Shown: positions 1 through 14,000, numbered from the stretch's first letter. The stretch is 64,000 nucleotides of DNA from Temnopleurus reevesii (GCA_036244855.1 BQKZ01001085.1:14995-78994); one strand, 5' to 3'. The notes: generated by a model from the sequence alone, not told the origin. A program made the numbers and translations.

Positions 1-3000
1 TCTTCTATGATGATACAAAGGTGAGTACTCTTGTTAGGTCAAAACTCTTTAGTGAATGAAAATAGATAATACTGTATAAGATAACATTTTCACATTTTGG
101 GACCAGTTTGACAGTTTAGCAGGTTATTTTTGCAATTTTGACAGTGCTTTATGCATATGAATGTGTATTATTCTACAATAGGATTGTGAAATTTGCAAAA
201 TTAAAACTACCACATAAATTTCAGCTTGTAATTCAGTGTTCTATGAATGTAAATGTGGTGTGCCTCAACCAGAGATCTCGATGCCATACAAAAATTGTAT
301 TCTCTACTTTTTCTATCCTCTTTCTTTTTTGAAGGGGTAAGAAGATCTGTAGATGTTTGTAAATGCCAGACACCATCATAGTATAAGGTATCACTCCTGT
401 CTCCATAGAAAACATTCAATTGTCCATTGGGATTGGCTATTAATGACCTGCATTTACCAGAACACATTCTTTAAGTCTAGGAAAGTGTTTCACCAATTTA
501 CGAAAGACTACTTTATGCACAACTGGTATATGTGCTTGTGCTAAATGGTCGAGAATATAACATGTATTGCACTGTATTGCATTAATCATGAATTTGTCAC
601 TATTTTCAGAGTCTGGAGCAAGCCCAGGAGCATTGTAGATCAATGGGAATCTCTCATCTTGTCATCCTCAAGGACTCAGATGCTCTCATTAAGGTTAGTA
701 TCCACACAGAACATATGAGATTATTTCTATGCACATGTGAGATTGTGAGACAGTAAACACTAGGTATAGGGATTCAAAGTATAAAAGCCGATATTTTAGC
801 ACATGCACATCAATTTCATAAAATTCACTGAATTTAAAATATTTTCACATATCAGCAAGGTGTTATCTTTATGTTTTGAAAGAATATTGTACACAAGTCT
901 ATGGGCATTCTAATTAGTTAAACAAGAAAACCTCAGGAAAGATTTCAGTTTATACAGGAGTGGATTTGAAAAGGAGATTCACTTCATCATCTCATCCAAA
1001 ATAAAATGTTCAGATCATATGAACCTGAACCTCAATTTTCCCTTTTCAATTTCTTTGTGGCAAATTTTCTGGTATAATAAGGAACAGGCAGCTGGAATAT
1101 TGTAAAAATATTTTTTCTTAATTATTGTCAATGCGTGAGGAAAATGTGCATTGGTGATTGACAGTTGATACATTTGCTATGATTTTGTTTTCAGGTACGC
1201 TCCTTGGACAAAGAGAAAGTCATTGTGGAATCATCTGTCAGTCTTCACAATCTTGTCGAGTACCTTCAGATGAAATTCAGCAAAGTGTAAGTCATCTATA
1301 TTGTAACTTCGCAATGAAACTAGGGGTGCAGATTATCTGCCCCCTCCCCATTGACAGCACATTTGTGCTTGCTTTCTATTTTTGCTTTTGTCACCGTCAT
1401 ACAAAAAGCAAACCGTTTTTATTTCTTGTCATACCATCTGTGAAATTACCAGAGCAATTTTGTCCCTCTTCTATTTTAACAAATTCTGGATCTTTCCATA
1501 AATAAGGGATATTTCTTTATGATAGGAACATGAAAACTTATTTTGAATGTTATTTTGAGGAAATAAGACATTTCATTAATCATTGAAAATGCACTCATTT
1601 TAGGATAATTTTTTTAACTAGACAAATTGTTTGATACAGACCCTTCATAGAAGCATGCCCATAACACTATTTCAATGAAACTTGCCTATAAGTCGACCTA
1701 GCATAAGTAAAATCTTTAAGTAAGATCTTTTCAAGTCCACTTCTCTTTATATACTATTGTTTTACCCCTCATAAGTCAAATCTAAACTTTCAGGTAATTT
1801 TCAATATTTAAAGGGTGCATGTAACAGAAATTGCCTGCCATTTACTTCCAAAATATATTAGTTTGTCATGGACTTGCCATCCTAAAATTATATCCCTTGT
1901 GATCAAGTAAGTTTGGCAAAGATACCAGTGATCTTTATTTAAAATCTGTGAATTCTTCTCACATCATTTTTGTAGTGAGTTGACAGAGCAGAGCCCTCAG
2001 GTGGCGGGCAAAAGTAAGAGTGCCTTTGAGAGCAACAGTCTACCTCAGTATCGAGTCAACTTCATCACAATGGACAGACTCGATAATAATGCAAGGAAAA
2101 GATACGAGCGTCAGGTGAGTTTGATATGCTATAATTACTCTTCGCCCAACACTCACTGGTAACCCTACAACAACAAGGTATGTGTAAGAGTGTGTTTTAG
2201 GGTAACAGTCTCCCTCAATGACGGGTCACCTTCATCACAATGGACCGGCTCGATAGCAATAAACATAAAATCCTGGAAGCACGACTCTTTGTTCAGTCCA
2301 CGTTTAAGTGCCTCAGAACAAAGAATTGTGTTGAATCATGCTGCGGCTCGTGCTTCCATGTGACTGGGCCATTACTCTATAAAATGTAAAAGTAAGAGTG
2401 TGTTTGAGGGTTACATTCTACTTTAGTATTCAATCTTTTTTATCACAATGGACTGTAAACAAGAATAACAATGTCAGCAAGCAGTATGAAAGTCAGTTCA
2501 GTTTTATATTCTATTGCTCTGAAGATCAATATCTAGTACTGTATAAGCTGAAATTTTCATGCTTTTTTCATTTAAATGAGCAAATTTTGTGGTCTTGGCC
2601 TCGCGAAAATGTCCACTGTGTATGATATGATACACATCTTTTATGTGTACACACATAATCAAAAACGTGAAAATGTAGACATGCCAATGGGTCAAACTGG
2701 TTGGGAATTATGAAAATATCTGTACGCTTAAAGATTGGTTTATGCAGTGTCATGCCTTAAATATAATTGGTAAATTAAAAAAAAACTTATATACTTAATA
2801 TATTTTAAATGAATTTGCTATACCTTCTCTCAATCCTCTTTCTCTGTCTCATTACCATCTACTATCATCTATGCACAGATCCAATTAAGGATAGAGCCTA
2901 TCTTGGAGATGTTCTCATCACGTTGCATCGTGACAGTCATAGCCATCGACCTTCCACTAAGTTTGCTGAAGAACATAACGGTCATGTTGGATTTTGATGG

Positions 3001-3790
3001 TGACGAGACCTCGTACCAGGCTAGTGTGTCGTCATTGACGGAGAAGAATAACAAGTATAGGAAATACATCATCAAGATTGCAGACGAGATACGAGAACTC
3101 AAGGAAGGAGAGGAGTAAGTAATATTCACTTATTTTTATTATTCTTTTTTTACCTAACAGTCATTCTGAACTTTCCAGAGTTTATTTGGGTCATTACATG
3201 AAACAGACTTTCAATTTACATTGAAACTTACTCTCTATGATTACCATGCTTGCCAATATCAAATTGATTCATCTCTTTGTTGTAATTTGTTTATCTCCCA
3301 ATGGAAACAGTCAAATGTGCTTCTGTCTGATTTGTAAAAACAGACTGTGTTATAACAGTAGCTTCATGATAAGTACATGTACTCATATCTGTCATCAGTT
3401 GTCTGTCATGATTTAAATGTTTGTTGTGTTGTCAATGTAATTACCCTTGTCATAGCCATAAATAAAATCACCTTGGACAGCGGCCAAATATCTCTCCCTC
3501 AAGCATATAAATGAATTTTCATTCATCTAATTACTTCTTGGTCAAGTAAAGCAAATGTGGATTAAATTCTTGCTCATTAAAATGAGGTTTAGGAACATTT
3601 TAATGAATCATGTTATATTCTTATAATCTTTTCTTGTTGTAATACTAATGGGTGGATGAATAACTTGCAAAATGAATCTCTTTTACAAATTACAAAATTA
3701 TTTCTTGTTTCTTTTGGTTTCTCTTCCAGGAGCAATATTCCATTGGTGCTATACACGTACAGGGAGGATGGATTCAAGGTAGTAGTTTAG
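1..3790 (+). CDS. EIF2AK4: eIF-2-alpha kinase GCN2 (EIF2AK4), C-terminal exons, 5' truncated by the window
   Basis: GCN2 is the cytoplasmic kinase that senses uncharged tRNA and phosphorylates eIF2-alpha. Only the end of the histidyl-tRNA-synthetase-like region and the C-terminal ribosome/dimerisation domain lie here. Exons are 1-20 (partial), 610-693, 1195-1286, 1976-2114, 2879-3114 and 3730-3790. All have AG/GT borders and their phases join without a stop, giving 209 codons and a TAG at 3788-3790. The recognition rests on the order FYDDTK, SLEQAQEHCRSMGISHLVIL, NNARKRYERQ, VIAIDLP, then a YTYREDGFKVVV tail, which parallels the vertebrate GCN2 C-terminus (Y-D, QEELQEYC-like, RRRYE-Q, AVDLP, a YSYRDD-like end). 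The kinase domain is outside the window. The 1976-2114 exon is followed by two decayed copies of itself in the intron. A possible poly(A) signal is at 5047-5052. Confidence 0.9.
2174..2500 (+). pseudogene. Two decayed tandem copies of the preceding GCN2 exon
   Basis: Directly after the 1976-2114 exon, two stretches (about 2180-2260 and 2385-2500) repeat its landmarks in order: a GTAAGAGTG segment, a run like GGTAACAGTCTCCCTCA, then TTCATCACAATGGAC followed by a gene-like tail. Both carry stops and substitutions, and neither keeps a good acceptor, so they are read as fossil exons in the intron and not as used exons. A MITE-like segment (2270-2372) lies between them. Confidence 0.7.
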
Positions 3791-4402
3791 AGTGTTTTAG
3801 ATCTGCGACACAGGAATAATAATGTAAGAATGCAAATGTTTGAATGTTGTGATTTGCGTCGATTGATCACGGCAATGAATCTAGCATTCCACATCTTCCA
3901 CAGTAGTCTAACATGCACGCACCTTGGGGGAGGCTTTTTTTTGCTTGTCAGCCCAGCTCAGCCCCCCCCCCCCTCTCCCCCGTGTATCAAAATCCTGGGT
4001 GCATGAATGTCTAAAGTGTTTTAGCTCTGCAAAGCAGATGTTAGTCTAGGCGTTCTCAACTGAAAATGTTGCGCTCTGGATTAACATAGTAACAAAGTGC
4101 TTTCGCACTGCGATACTAATAGTAGAATGTAAGAATGCACATGTAAGAATGTTGTGCTGTGCTGTGCATTGATTGATGATGTTAATGGATCTAGCATTCC
4201 ACACTCTACAATGGCATTTGTCCAGCTTACACTCCACTCACTCTTATCCAGTGTTTAGTCGGCGTTTTGCCAGTAAATACTCGGCGTCTCCCAGTCTGAT
4301 AAGGCACAAAATTAATTTTCAGGTCAATTATTATTGTCCTGATTTAATATCTGATACACCTAGAAAATGATCCAGCATTTTACCTGGCTGTTCACTACGA
4401 TA

Positions 4403-4625
4403 GAAGGGTGCTACAAGAATTTTTGTCATCATTTGCCCAATCGGGCAACCAAGTTTTCAAATCACTTGCCCAAAATTGATGGCCAATGCTAATTTGCACA
4501 TGTAGAGAAAAACTAGTATACAACTGTTACTTGTCCTATCTGGCAAGTGACAATTTTATTTACTTGCCCGACAGCTTAATTTTGTTGCCCCGGGCATGTG
4601 GGCAAGTGGGTTTGTAGCGCCTTGC
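4403..4625. mobile_element. Short foldback (MITE-like) element
   Basis: The ends are inverted copies: GGGTGCTACAA at the left and TTTGTAGCGCC at the right. The interior holds several TTGCCC/GGGCAA segments that pair with each other. No coding capacity. The size and structure suit a non-autonomous DNA transposon. Confidence 0.5.
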
Positions 4626-6429
4626 GATAGGTGTTAAGAAACGTGCATAAATTCTAAGTTTCATTATTAAAAGTTTGCGGTTGCACCATGTGGTGTAGTG
4701 TTATCTTTCAAGAAATAGTCCTGAAAAGAACTGGGAAAAAGATCTTAAAAACAGGACGTTCCAAGTAGATTCAACTAACGCGTCAATAGGTCAAGAAATC
4801 ATGAGCAGTGAGAGAATCTCAAGTGAAGACCACAAGAGTGGTTAATGAAGGGAAGTGCTAAATGGCAAACAATAAATGCCCTGTATAAAGATGTGGGGCA
4901 AAACCGGGGATCAGGGATTCCTGTGTGCACCAAACACTTGTGATGGCTTGAAAAGACGATAGTGTGTGTTTGAGTGGAAGTAGACAGATCAGGAGCGTCA
5001 GGTGTTCGTTGGTTATTAGTAAACCTGCCTATTCCAACCCAACTGAAATAAACACTCATTCTCATTTATATATCTTCATCTCCATCCAATGAATGTACTG
5101 ATATTCCTCCTCGACCAAAAACAAAATGCAGGGATTTAAGATGATTGTTCAGAAATTATGGTGACATGTCTATCTGTTTAAAATAGCATAAAACATGTAA
5201 AATTGTTGACAATTTTTTTTAGTGATATTTAAAATGCCTACAGTTAATCTGCTTTATGTTCAGTTGATTGCCAACAAATTTGAAAAAAAAATATGCATAC
5301 TTATGAAGTAACAAATCACTAGGAAAAATGTAATGACTATCTTTGACAATTGTACTTTAGTCAGGCTGATAACACACTTTTCTTTCGGGATGTGGCATGC
5401 TCGATATTCACTCTCTTGCAACCGGAAATGAAATTGAGTTTGAAGGTAATATCGTTACCCTTGAATACACCACGTTATGAAAGAATGTGGAAAAAATGCT
5501 GCTCCGTATAAAAATTACAGGAAAGCATTAATTAATTTATAGTTCATATGTATTGAAGAAAACAACAGTACTTTAGCATTGTGATATTTTATCACAGGCA
5601 TGAATAGATTTAAAAATGTTGATTTATTTTACTTAAAAAAATGATTTGTATTGTATGTCTGTATTTTTTTTATTTGTTTGATCAACAAATATTTTTTCAT
5701 GTTCCCATATTAACTTGTCTCCTCAACTCATTTTGTGGCTCTGTTAATTTCATATTCTTTATTTCATAAATACAAATGAAATTCTCTCAATATTTTAGAA
5801 TTGCAAATGCATGACCAATATTCATAAGCTTTATATTGATAATACGCTGTGAAGTTAAAATATGATTTGTTCTGTTTTTTAAAATTTGTTTTGAATATGC
5901 TCAACTTAGCAATCAGTTGACGTCATTGAAAGGCCAATACAAGTCTTTAAAAGATTAAGCAACGTTTTTCACCTGGCTAGGTTATGCAAATTTTTAATTT
6001 GAATAGACTTCTTTGCTACAAGAGATTTAAAGATTTATCTGTGAACTTTTATGTACTTATCTCATCGTCTTCCAATCTTTGCTTTTATATGAATTTAATT
6101 TTGATGTGTCCAATGCATTTTAATAGCATCTCAATACTTTTCTTTACTTTTTAATGGTTTATAAAGAGATCTATAGAAATGTTTTGCTTAAAGCAAATAA
6201 CTGTTTTTCTATGTGTAACTTATGTATCATAAAGATTGTAATTTATTTTGGTGCTGTCGTCAATGCTTTCATGCTGTACAGTACCCTAAAGTTTGTGCTA
6301 AAGTAATTGCTAAATCTGTGTAAGAATGTTACACTTTTGTACTATGTAGAAAATGTGACACTTTTCATTGCTAATTGTAGGGTTTGAGTATTTTTTGCAT
6401 TTGGTATTTGCACTAACAGTTAATATCTA

Positions 6430-6525
6430 ATAATAGATGAAAGTTATAGAGCGTGTGTATCTATTCTGCTGAGTTCTCAAGGCTTTTCATTATTATTACC
6501 CTGGCTTTAGCCGTGTTAATGAACA
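6430..6525 (-). mobile_element. SINE 3' fragment, reverse orientation
   Basis: Read on the minus strand, this gives GGCTAAAGCCAGGGTAATAA, which matches the tail of the full SINE at 29605-29905, followed by a diverged GCGCT-rich end. The tRNA-like head is missing. Confidence 0.55.
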
Positions 6526-6607
6526 GGTCATGTAATGCTTGAAATAATTGACAATTTTTTACCCATTAAAGCCCAGCACTGAGAAGGAAATTTACTTCAT
6601 CAAGAAA

Positions 6608-6788
6608 TACAGTCAACCTTGCCTATTAGACAACCTTGGATTAGTCAAATAATCACCTAAGTCTAAGAAGTTTTCAAGTTGTCTTCTCTTTATATTGTAT
6701 TATCTTTACCCCTCGAACATTGAATTTTCTCTTAGTCAAGGCCATGTCTTCAGTCCCAACAGATTCATCTTAGGCAAGGTTGGCTGTA
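6608..6788. mobile_element. MITE with TA-flanked terminal inverted repeats
   Basis: The left end is TACAGTCAACCTTGCCTA and the right end is TAGGCAAGGTTGGCTGTA, a near-perfect 18-bp inverted pair with TA at both borders. A TA border and CAGT terminus are usual for Tc1/mariner-type non-autonomous elements. Diverged relatives appear at about 1640-1800 and 11801-11915, sharing a CTTCTCTTTATAT-type core. Confidence 0.7.
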
Positions 6789-7851
6789 CAAATGCTTTCA
6801 TCAGATAAAATCTGTAATATATGCAAATATTAAGGTAATATACTTTGGGATCAAACTTTTAAGGAAGCGTAGTCATCATGTGAAACACAGCAATGGCAGC
6901 TACTGTTTGATGAGTATTATTTGATGGATTGATGCCAGTGTATGTAATATGATCAACTCTGCCCAAATCAAACTTCAGAAGTTAAATAATCAGCTCATTA
7001 AAAATTGTGTTTTTTTTAAGGAACAAATCATGAAAAACTTGTATGAGATACATCTTGCAAGTCAAAATTCTCCTAATTTGACAGATTATTTTGCTTCCAA
7101 CAGTTTTGATTTAGGCAGAGTTATATCTGTATCTTGTGCAATGTTTGTAAAAACTCATATTGAGGGAACAATAAATAATCACCTCTGCTCCAAGCCTTTG
7201 TTTTCTAAGAAAAACAAAAACATCAACTTCGTAAAGAGTCCTCCTTGCAGTCCTGTAAGATTACTAATGGTTTTCGAAAATTTGTGTGAACATTGGCCTG
7301 TGGAACACAGAAATCAAGTGCGCATCTGATGTTTGTATTTAACCCATTCAGGACGGGAATTATTTTACAACAAATTCAATCACTATTCCTTTCCTAAATT
7401 GGCAACACGAAGATTTTGAATTCTCTTTTAAGAATGTTTCAATTAAAATTTTATGGTGACGTATGGAATCTTTTTCGTCACAAAGCGTGTTAAAAAGTTC
7501 AAAGTTGCCAATTTGTGTGGAAAATGGTGATTTTCAAATCATTTCTGCGTTGCCAATTTAAGGATTTATGAACATTTTAATGATTATTTTCATGAAAAAA
7601 ATTCTCTGCATCCAGCGACTAATGGTGATAAAATAAAAATGGTCAGATCTAGTGTGGAATTTTTTTCTCTTTCTGCTCATACATCAGGTATATTTTTAAA
7701 AGCATTACATCAAAAGTTATTGGACCAAAACACAAAACATGTTCTATCGTCCTGAAAGGGTTAAAGATACATAGATCAGTTGCGCACTTGTCATTTTATC
7801 AAGTTTTCTACCATCCACAAGCCCCCATCCACTAGTTTTGAAAACATACTA

Positions 7852-8025
7852 CAGTCTAACCTCGTTAAAACGAGGTCGTTGGGACCAGAGGAATTACCTC
7901 TTTATATTGAAACCTTGTTATATCAGGGTCAAAATACAATAAAATACAAAGATATGGGACCAGGAAAATTACCTTGTTATAACGAGAGCTCGTTATATCA
8001 GTGCTCTTTATAATGAGGTTTGACT
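7852..8025. mobile_element. Tigger/pogo-like MITE, uninterrupted copy
   Basis: The left end is CAGTCTAACCTCGTTAAAAC and the right end is TTATAATGAGGTTTGAC, with internal TTATATCAGGG and GGGACCAGGAAAA segments. CAGTC...CTCGTTATAACGA ends are typical of pogo/Tigger-type non-autonomous elements; that family name is inferred. This copy preserves the empty site of the nested insertion found in the second copy at 34503-34833. Confidence 0.65.
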
Positions 8026-8638
8026 TTACTTTCTACCGCAATGTGAGAGACAAGACAAGCAATTTTTTTTGCAGTCGCAGAGGACAACAACAATCATATT
8101 CCCATGTTCGGCATTCAGTGACACAAAGACACAACTCCATTTTAGGCAAATATGAGGTTTTGGTATCAAAACTATCAAGAAAATTTGACCTTTCTAGTTC
8201 ACAAAATAGTGTCAAAGGTTTCTTATCATGAAGAAACAAAATCTAACACATTATTCTTCTCAGCATATAATAAATTCCATAATTTATATAGAGCAGTCAA
8301 TACATGGATATACTCTACTGCGCTGTGGTGGTAGGGTCTTTGGGTATTGTTACTAAAATATGCCAAAAGAATGGCCGAACGAGAGTTATATCTTTATGTC
8401 GCTGACCCTAGAAATGAGAGAGAAAGAGAGACATACAGAAAGGGAGAGGGAAAGCTACTTGGTAAAGCTTTGTGGTTTATAACTACCTGTAGAATGTTTT
8501 TGAGAAATTGCCTTCCTCAAATTACAGAGGACTCTGATTTCAAAATTCTGAGGTTTTCCCAAACATATGCAGGCAATTTAACAGATGGCTTAGACATTAC
8601 TTTCCTTTGTTTTGTAATTAATGGGAATAGTTTGTGTG

Positions 8639-8681
<43 letters not shown>
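8639..8681. repeat. TG dinucleotide microsatellite
   Basis: About 20 consecutive TG units interrupted once near the start. Confidence 0.95.
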
Positions 8682-8684
<3 letters not shown>

Positions 8685-9509
8685 AAGGAAATGTTACAAG
8701 AGAAGATTTACATACTTAAATGATTAAAAGAATTCAGGGATTCTGCTATATGCCTGTACAATGGTTTGTGGAAAATGCCTAATGTATCCTACATCTTTTT
8801 GTCTTCCTGTCTTTTACTTCATGCTAAATGAGACACAGACATCAATTATAATCATGATGAGTTGCAGTTCATTTTTCACAAACATTGCATGGATATGGAT
8901 AGTGGTAAAAAGTTCCTGATCATAATTCCCCCCTCCCCAGGCCATAACATTTACTCTCACAAAACATTCACTCTTTGAAACAATGAACTTTTATTCTGTG
9001 CATATCCATTTCAGAATATGACTGACATAAATAACTTCTCATTGATTGCAACAAAATGACTCGACAAATACTTAACAATTATATTTTGACACGTTTGGAA
9101 ATATAGTGTTACCAGAACAGTGGCTGAAAGATTGCTGGAGGTTTTAATACATCCATCATTAGTATATATTTTGTCTTTTTCACCTACCCCAAGTATTCAT
9201 ATGCATTAATTGGTTTTGAGATCAAATATGAATACATTCAACTCTGCATAAAGTCAAACTTGTCTAAGACAAATGATTGCCCAGGTGGATGTTATTTTTT
9301 CTAACGATTCATGTAAAACATGTGTTATTTACCTTTTTTAAGTAAAATTTCTCCTAGTGGTCAAGCAAACTTTTGTGGTACATGTACCAAGAGATTTGAC
9401 TTAGGCCGAGTAAGCTGCAGATAAAGACTTAGATTACAGAATGTTATGAGTTGTCATGGATAAACAAACTGCTCTTTTAACTGATATGTGCTTGACCAAA
9501 GACACCTGG

Positions 9510-9655
9510 GCTCCCTTGCATAAAACATTGGCCATTTCCTGTGTAAAAATCTTTGCCCAATTTGCTTTTTGCCAGAGTTTTCTCATTTTCACAGAATTTT
9601 TGTGTTTTGCCAGGGTCTTTAATGACAAAACTATCATGCAATGGGCCCCAGGGAT
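9510..9655. mobile_element. Short inverted-repeat element
   Basis: The left end CCTGGGCTCCCTTGCATAAA is an imperfect inverted match to the right end CATGCAATGGGCCCCAGG. There is no coding content. It is read as a MITE-like foldback. Confidence 0.5.
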
Positions 9656-11089
9656 TGCAGAACAATGAATGCAATTACTTTTTACATGAAAAATTCACCT
9701 AACATTTTCACAAAACAGAGGGACGATTTCATGAAATTAGTTAATTGTACTGTTAGTGTTGATTAATACTGTCACTGGAAACACAACCAGCCAGAACACT
9801 ACAATACATGATCCACCTAAAACACTTTCACAGTCTTCACTCTATTTGATGATTTTGTCAAGTACATAAAATTATTTGATACTGCTTTGTAAATACATGT
9901 AGTATATTCCTTACTTTTCAAGGATCATATATCACAATAACCCTTACATAAAAATGTAATAACTATTTTACCAAGAACAATAATACATGTACATCAATTC
10001 CGTCTTAACACATGATGATATATTGCTTGAAAATAAATAAAATGAAAAAAGGTACTCATGTCCATAATATTTTGCATTCTTTCTGATACACATCAACAAT
10101 AAATTCTGTCAAATACACATATACATGTACACAGCACGGATTTGATGCGGTTTCTTCTTCATACTTTGATACTAAACACACTGAACACAGCAAACACGTT
10201 GGGCTGATACAGTGTATGTCATTAACACAATAACGAATGACAAATGCCCGTTCCTAGGCAAAATAAGGACATTTGGCTTTCATCTGACTGACCAAGAAAA
10301 CAAAGGAAATGTATACGGGATTTTTTCCAAAAATCAGAATAATATAAAACATTGTTTGCATGTCACATTTCGGTGAAGAATTTACTCAATGTAATTGAAA
10401 CTTCAACAAATTAAAAAGAAACTTAAACAAATTAAAAAGCACTTTTAAAAGTCATATCATCCTTTTGCTTGTAATCTTTCAATAAGGTCTCAATCATATG
10501 AAAATTCAAGTCAGCAGTTTACAATACATGCATATGTTCACTATCTCCTTGCTCTAGTTTATGCTTCAAAAACAAAGATTTAACAACCAACAGAGTAAGT
10601 AATACAATTTGTGTGCATATTGGGGGCAATATGACAATAATTTTAGAGCAAATAAAAGGAAGACTGATGCAGTTCCTGTATCTAACATATTGCCATTTTG
10701 TCAATATTGATCCCCCATCATATGGTGGGACAAGGTGTCACAGAATAAATAAAATAAGGTCTGAAATATTTGTGGTACATTAATGTTGGCATTAATTTGA
10801 TCCAAGACAAATTAAAAAACGGGCAAATATACTAGCATGTTTTCTTATGTGGTATTTTTGAGCTAGAATGAGGAAAAACCTATGATTTTGAACGCTTGTA
10901 AATGTTCATTCAGATCAGTTGTGAATTGGAAGGAAGTTGCATATTTTTTTTTTAATAATTGCATATGCATCATGAATTTAACAACCGGGAGGTACGTTTT
11001 GAAACCATTCAGCGAAAAAAATCTATCGTAGGAAGAAACAGCGAAAGATGAACAGCTAAGTAATGGCCTTCTTTTTCAAATTTTGCACT

Positions 11090-14000
11090 TCAATTTTGAT
11101 TGGTCTTCAAACTGTCTATAGCATCAGCACACGCCTGAATCAGCCTACACAAGTGAGTGCAAGATTCTACTGAAGTACTGCCATCAAGCTCTGCAGTAGC
11201 CCATGCCATCTTGTTTAACACAGAGTCTATTGAAGCACCAATCATGGAGCTCACCCGTTTGCTCCTATCTCCGCACGTCATCCTCCCTCCTGGTGGTGCA
11301 CGCATGGTGGTATTCGCAGCAGCTTGATGGTTGTTGTTTGCAGCTGAGCCTGCCGTCTGTGGGAGCACAGTAGCTTGGGGGTTTGTCGTAGTCGGTGCTG
11401 GCGGGGGTGGGGGCGTGGTGTTGGGTGACTGCTGCTGGATCCTCTGGATAGCGGCGGGGGAGATGGAGATGGGCGTGGCACCTTGAAGCTGGTGGATGCG
11501 GAGGGCATCTGGACCGGAGCACACGTTGGTGATGGTGAGGGGCGGGTCTTCCATGTTCTCCAAGGAGATGCCACCACCTGCTCCTGATGATGTGGATGGG
11601 GAGGAGGAGGATGGTGCGGGAGAAGACCTGACAAGCTCTTGTTCTCTCACTTGGGATCTGGCTGCTGCTACACTCAGGGCTGTCATCAAATGAGATTGAC
11701 ATGAATAGACAAATAATAGTGAAATCAATAGAGTGAAAATAAGGCAAATGCACAATCATAGCATGAAGACATCACAAATATTGATTTATCATATAATACA
11801 GTCATCCTAGTCTAAATCGACTTCCTATAAATCAAATAATCACCTAATTCAAAGGATTTTTCGAGTCCTCTTCTCTTTGTATTTTCTTTGTTTTAACAGC
11901 TCATAAACATGTTAGACATTCAAACATGTACTTATGTGGCATTATTTTTTTAAGTCCACAACCCCCTCCCCCAAAAATAAACTAAAAAAAAATAAACAAC
12001 AAATATACAGTCAGAGCCTTTTATGAATTTAGTTGTTAATCAATTTCATTAAAAGGTAATGAAATCCTTGAACCTGATTGCCTGAATCTTTAAAAGTTAG
12101 TAAGAATCCATGTTGGAAAATGATTTCTTAAAATGTAATAGGTCAAACTCACCTGGGTCATCTTTTGCATGCTCTGTAGCAAGTTCATTGCAGGCGACAC
12201 AGTAGTCCTTCTGTTGCTTGTCTCGTAATAAAATGGTCTGCACAAGATATGAAGAAATCAAATAATGGGATGAAATCATTAAATATAGATAAATGTAGAG
12301 TTAAACATATTAGTAATGTACATAAATTCAGAGTTAAGATAAATTTCATGTCAAATTATGTAGAAAAGTAAGAGGACTTTTTTTTTAATGGGAGTGTCTC
12401 TTTAGAACTCCCTGGGACCAGTAGTATTACTTTGTTCAAATCAGGGAAAGAATGAAATGTAATTCACAAGTACATTATAAAAGTAACTTGTCAAAAAGAG
12501 GTGTATATTTGTTATAAATAAATTTGCTGGCAGCAAATAATATTCTCTCTTGTATTGGAGTTTTAAGACAGATATAAGATTCTTGATAATCAACAGTGAT
12601 AAGTACGGTTACAAGGAAGTACAGTTGGGCAACCATTTAAATGTAAAAGTGCTCTCACCCCACACAGAGGGCAGGTTGTTGCCAACATGCGATATCCCTT
12701 TAGAAGGTAGTCTCCCATCAGTTTACTAATCTTATCAGATCTCTCCTTCTTGGCCTGGATGACCTTCATCTCTGCCTCAGTGGGCGGAGTCCAGTCGCAG
12801 TCCGCGCCCAGGTCCATTTGCTCACCTCGTCCTAAAAGATGATTAAGAAATCAAAGATGAATCATAATGTAAGAAAGAGAAGGAGAGAAGGGTTTATAAT
12901 AAAGAAAGAATGAGAGATTTATGAAAATACGATAGATAAAGAAGGATAAAAACAGGGTAATGATAATGAAGCTTCCTGTTATTAAAAAAAAGTAGAGGTG
13001 CAGTCAAATTCGGCAAAACATATTTTGGGTTGGGCAGTACAAGCCATATTAGTTTGCAAAAACCTCAATTTTCATTCATTTTTTAAATTCCTTTTATCTT
13101 GTTGACATGTTTCATTTCAAAAAGAAGAATTCAGATATTATTTCACATGTTTATTCATGAAATTGAGATATCTTTCTTGACATTTGTTTTTTGTTTTTTT
13201 TGTTTTTTGTTTTTTTTTGGGGGGGGGGGGTGAATGGAAAAGGACAGTTCCAACACCCATGCTTTAAAAACCCTAAATTTTGCACTCTGTGCAACCTAAT
13301 CTCCTTCTTCCCTAATATTTTACCTTGCTGAACAGGTGGCTCGTCAAAATCCGCACCCCTGCTCCACCCACCTGGTGTACCTCTGAATCTCCCATTCCTT
13401 CTTCTATCCCCAATGCTCAAGAGATTCGGCTGATTTATAACTCCCTCCTGGTGTAGCCGTTTCAACTCTCTCGTATAAGTCTTCCTGAACCTCCATACGC
13501 TAGTCACAGCCACCTTGTGCCCCAGCTCGCGGCTAAAATGCTGCGCTGTCTCCAAATCCCCAGCGACCATTGCATACTTGGCGATGCGGGTGCGCATTTC
13601 AGGCGTGTAGGAGTTATACTTGCGGCCATTGGGCCTGATGGATCGGTTGCCGCGTGGGTATGGAAGGACACGTTGATTCACTATCATGTCAACTGCCATC
13701 TGGTTTGCAGCAGCCATATTTCTCTTCATGTCACCTTTATGAAATAAAGTGAGACAGAGAGGAGTTGAATTATCAAAGAAATCTGTCCTTTTTGATAATT
13801 TGATCAAATGATGGTAAAATCAGCTAGATTCTTATCAGTATATCACGTTTTTTTGGATATTTAAAATTTACACTTTTACAACTGACATACAAAGGAAATG
13901 ATTTCTACACTACTCTACATAGGGGGGAAGGGCAATGCATGCAGTTTCTGATATAAAGTGAAGAACGTGCATGCAGTTTCTGATATAAAGTGAAGAACGT

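Larger units (their letters stand above)
3791..11089. other. Intergenic stretch between GCN2 and ZNRD2: 3' UTRs and short repeats
   Basis: No multi-exon coding signal was found on either strand. The left part should contain the GCN2 3' UTR (AATAAA at 5047-5052) and the right part the ZNRD2 3' UTR. Between them are several inverted-repeat elements (4403-4625, 6608-6788, 7852-8025, 9510-9655), a reverse-oriented SINE tail near 6430-6520 and a TG microsatellite (8639-8681). A 126-codon open frame at 6949-7329 has no recognisable motif and no splice context, and is not called a gene. Confidence 0.6.

Noticed and set aside
6949..7329. 126-codon open frame between GCN2 and ZNRD2
   Set aside because: AT-rich, no recognisable motif, no splice context or promoter, and surrounded by repeats. 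An open run of this length is possible by chance in 64 kb.
8639..8727. CVCVCV-containing frame
   Set aside because: Translation of the TG microsatellite.
11265..11759. Alternative Pro/His-rich frames antisense or shifted to ZNRD2 exon 5
   Set aside because: Shadows of the GC-rich linker. The frame ending SLKTNQN carries the conserved C-terminal helix and joins exon 4 in phase.
13151..13323. Extension of the HTH exon into downstream Lys/Pro-rich codons
   Set aside because: It runs past a good GTAAAA donor into a poly-T/poly-G tract; the splice to exon 3 is in phase and gives a conserved product.
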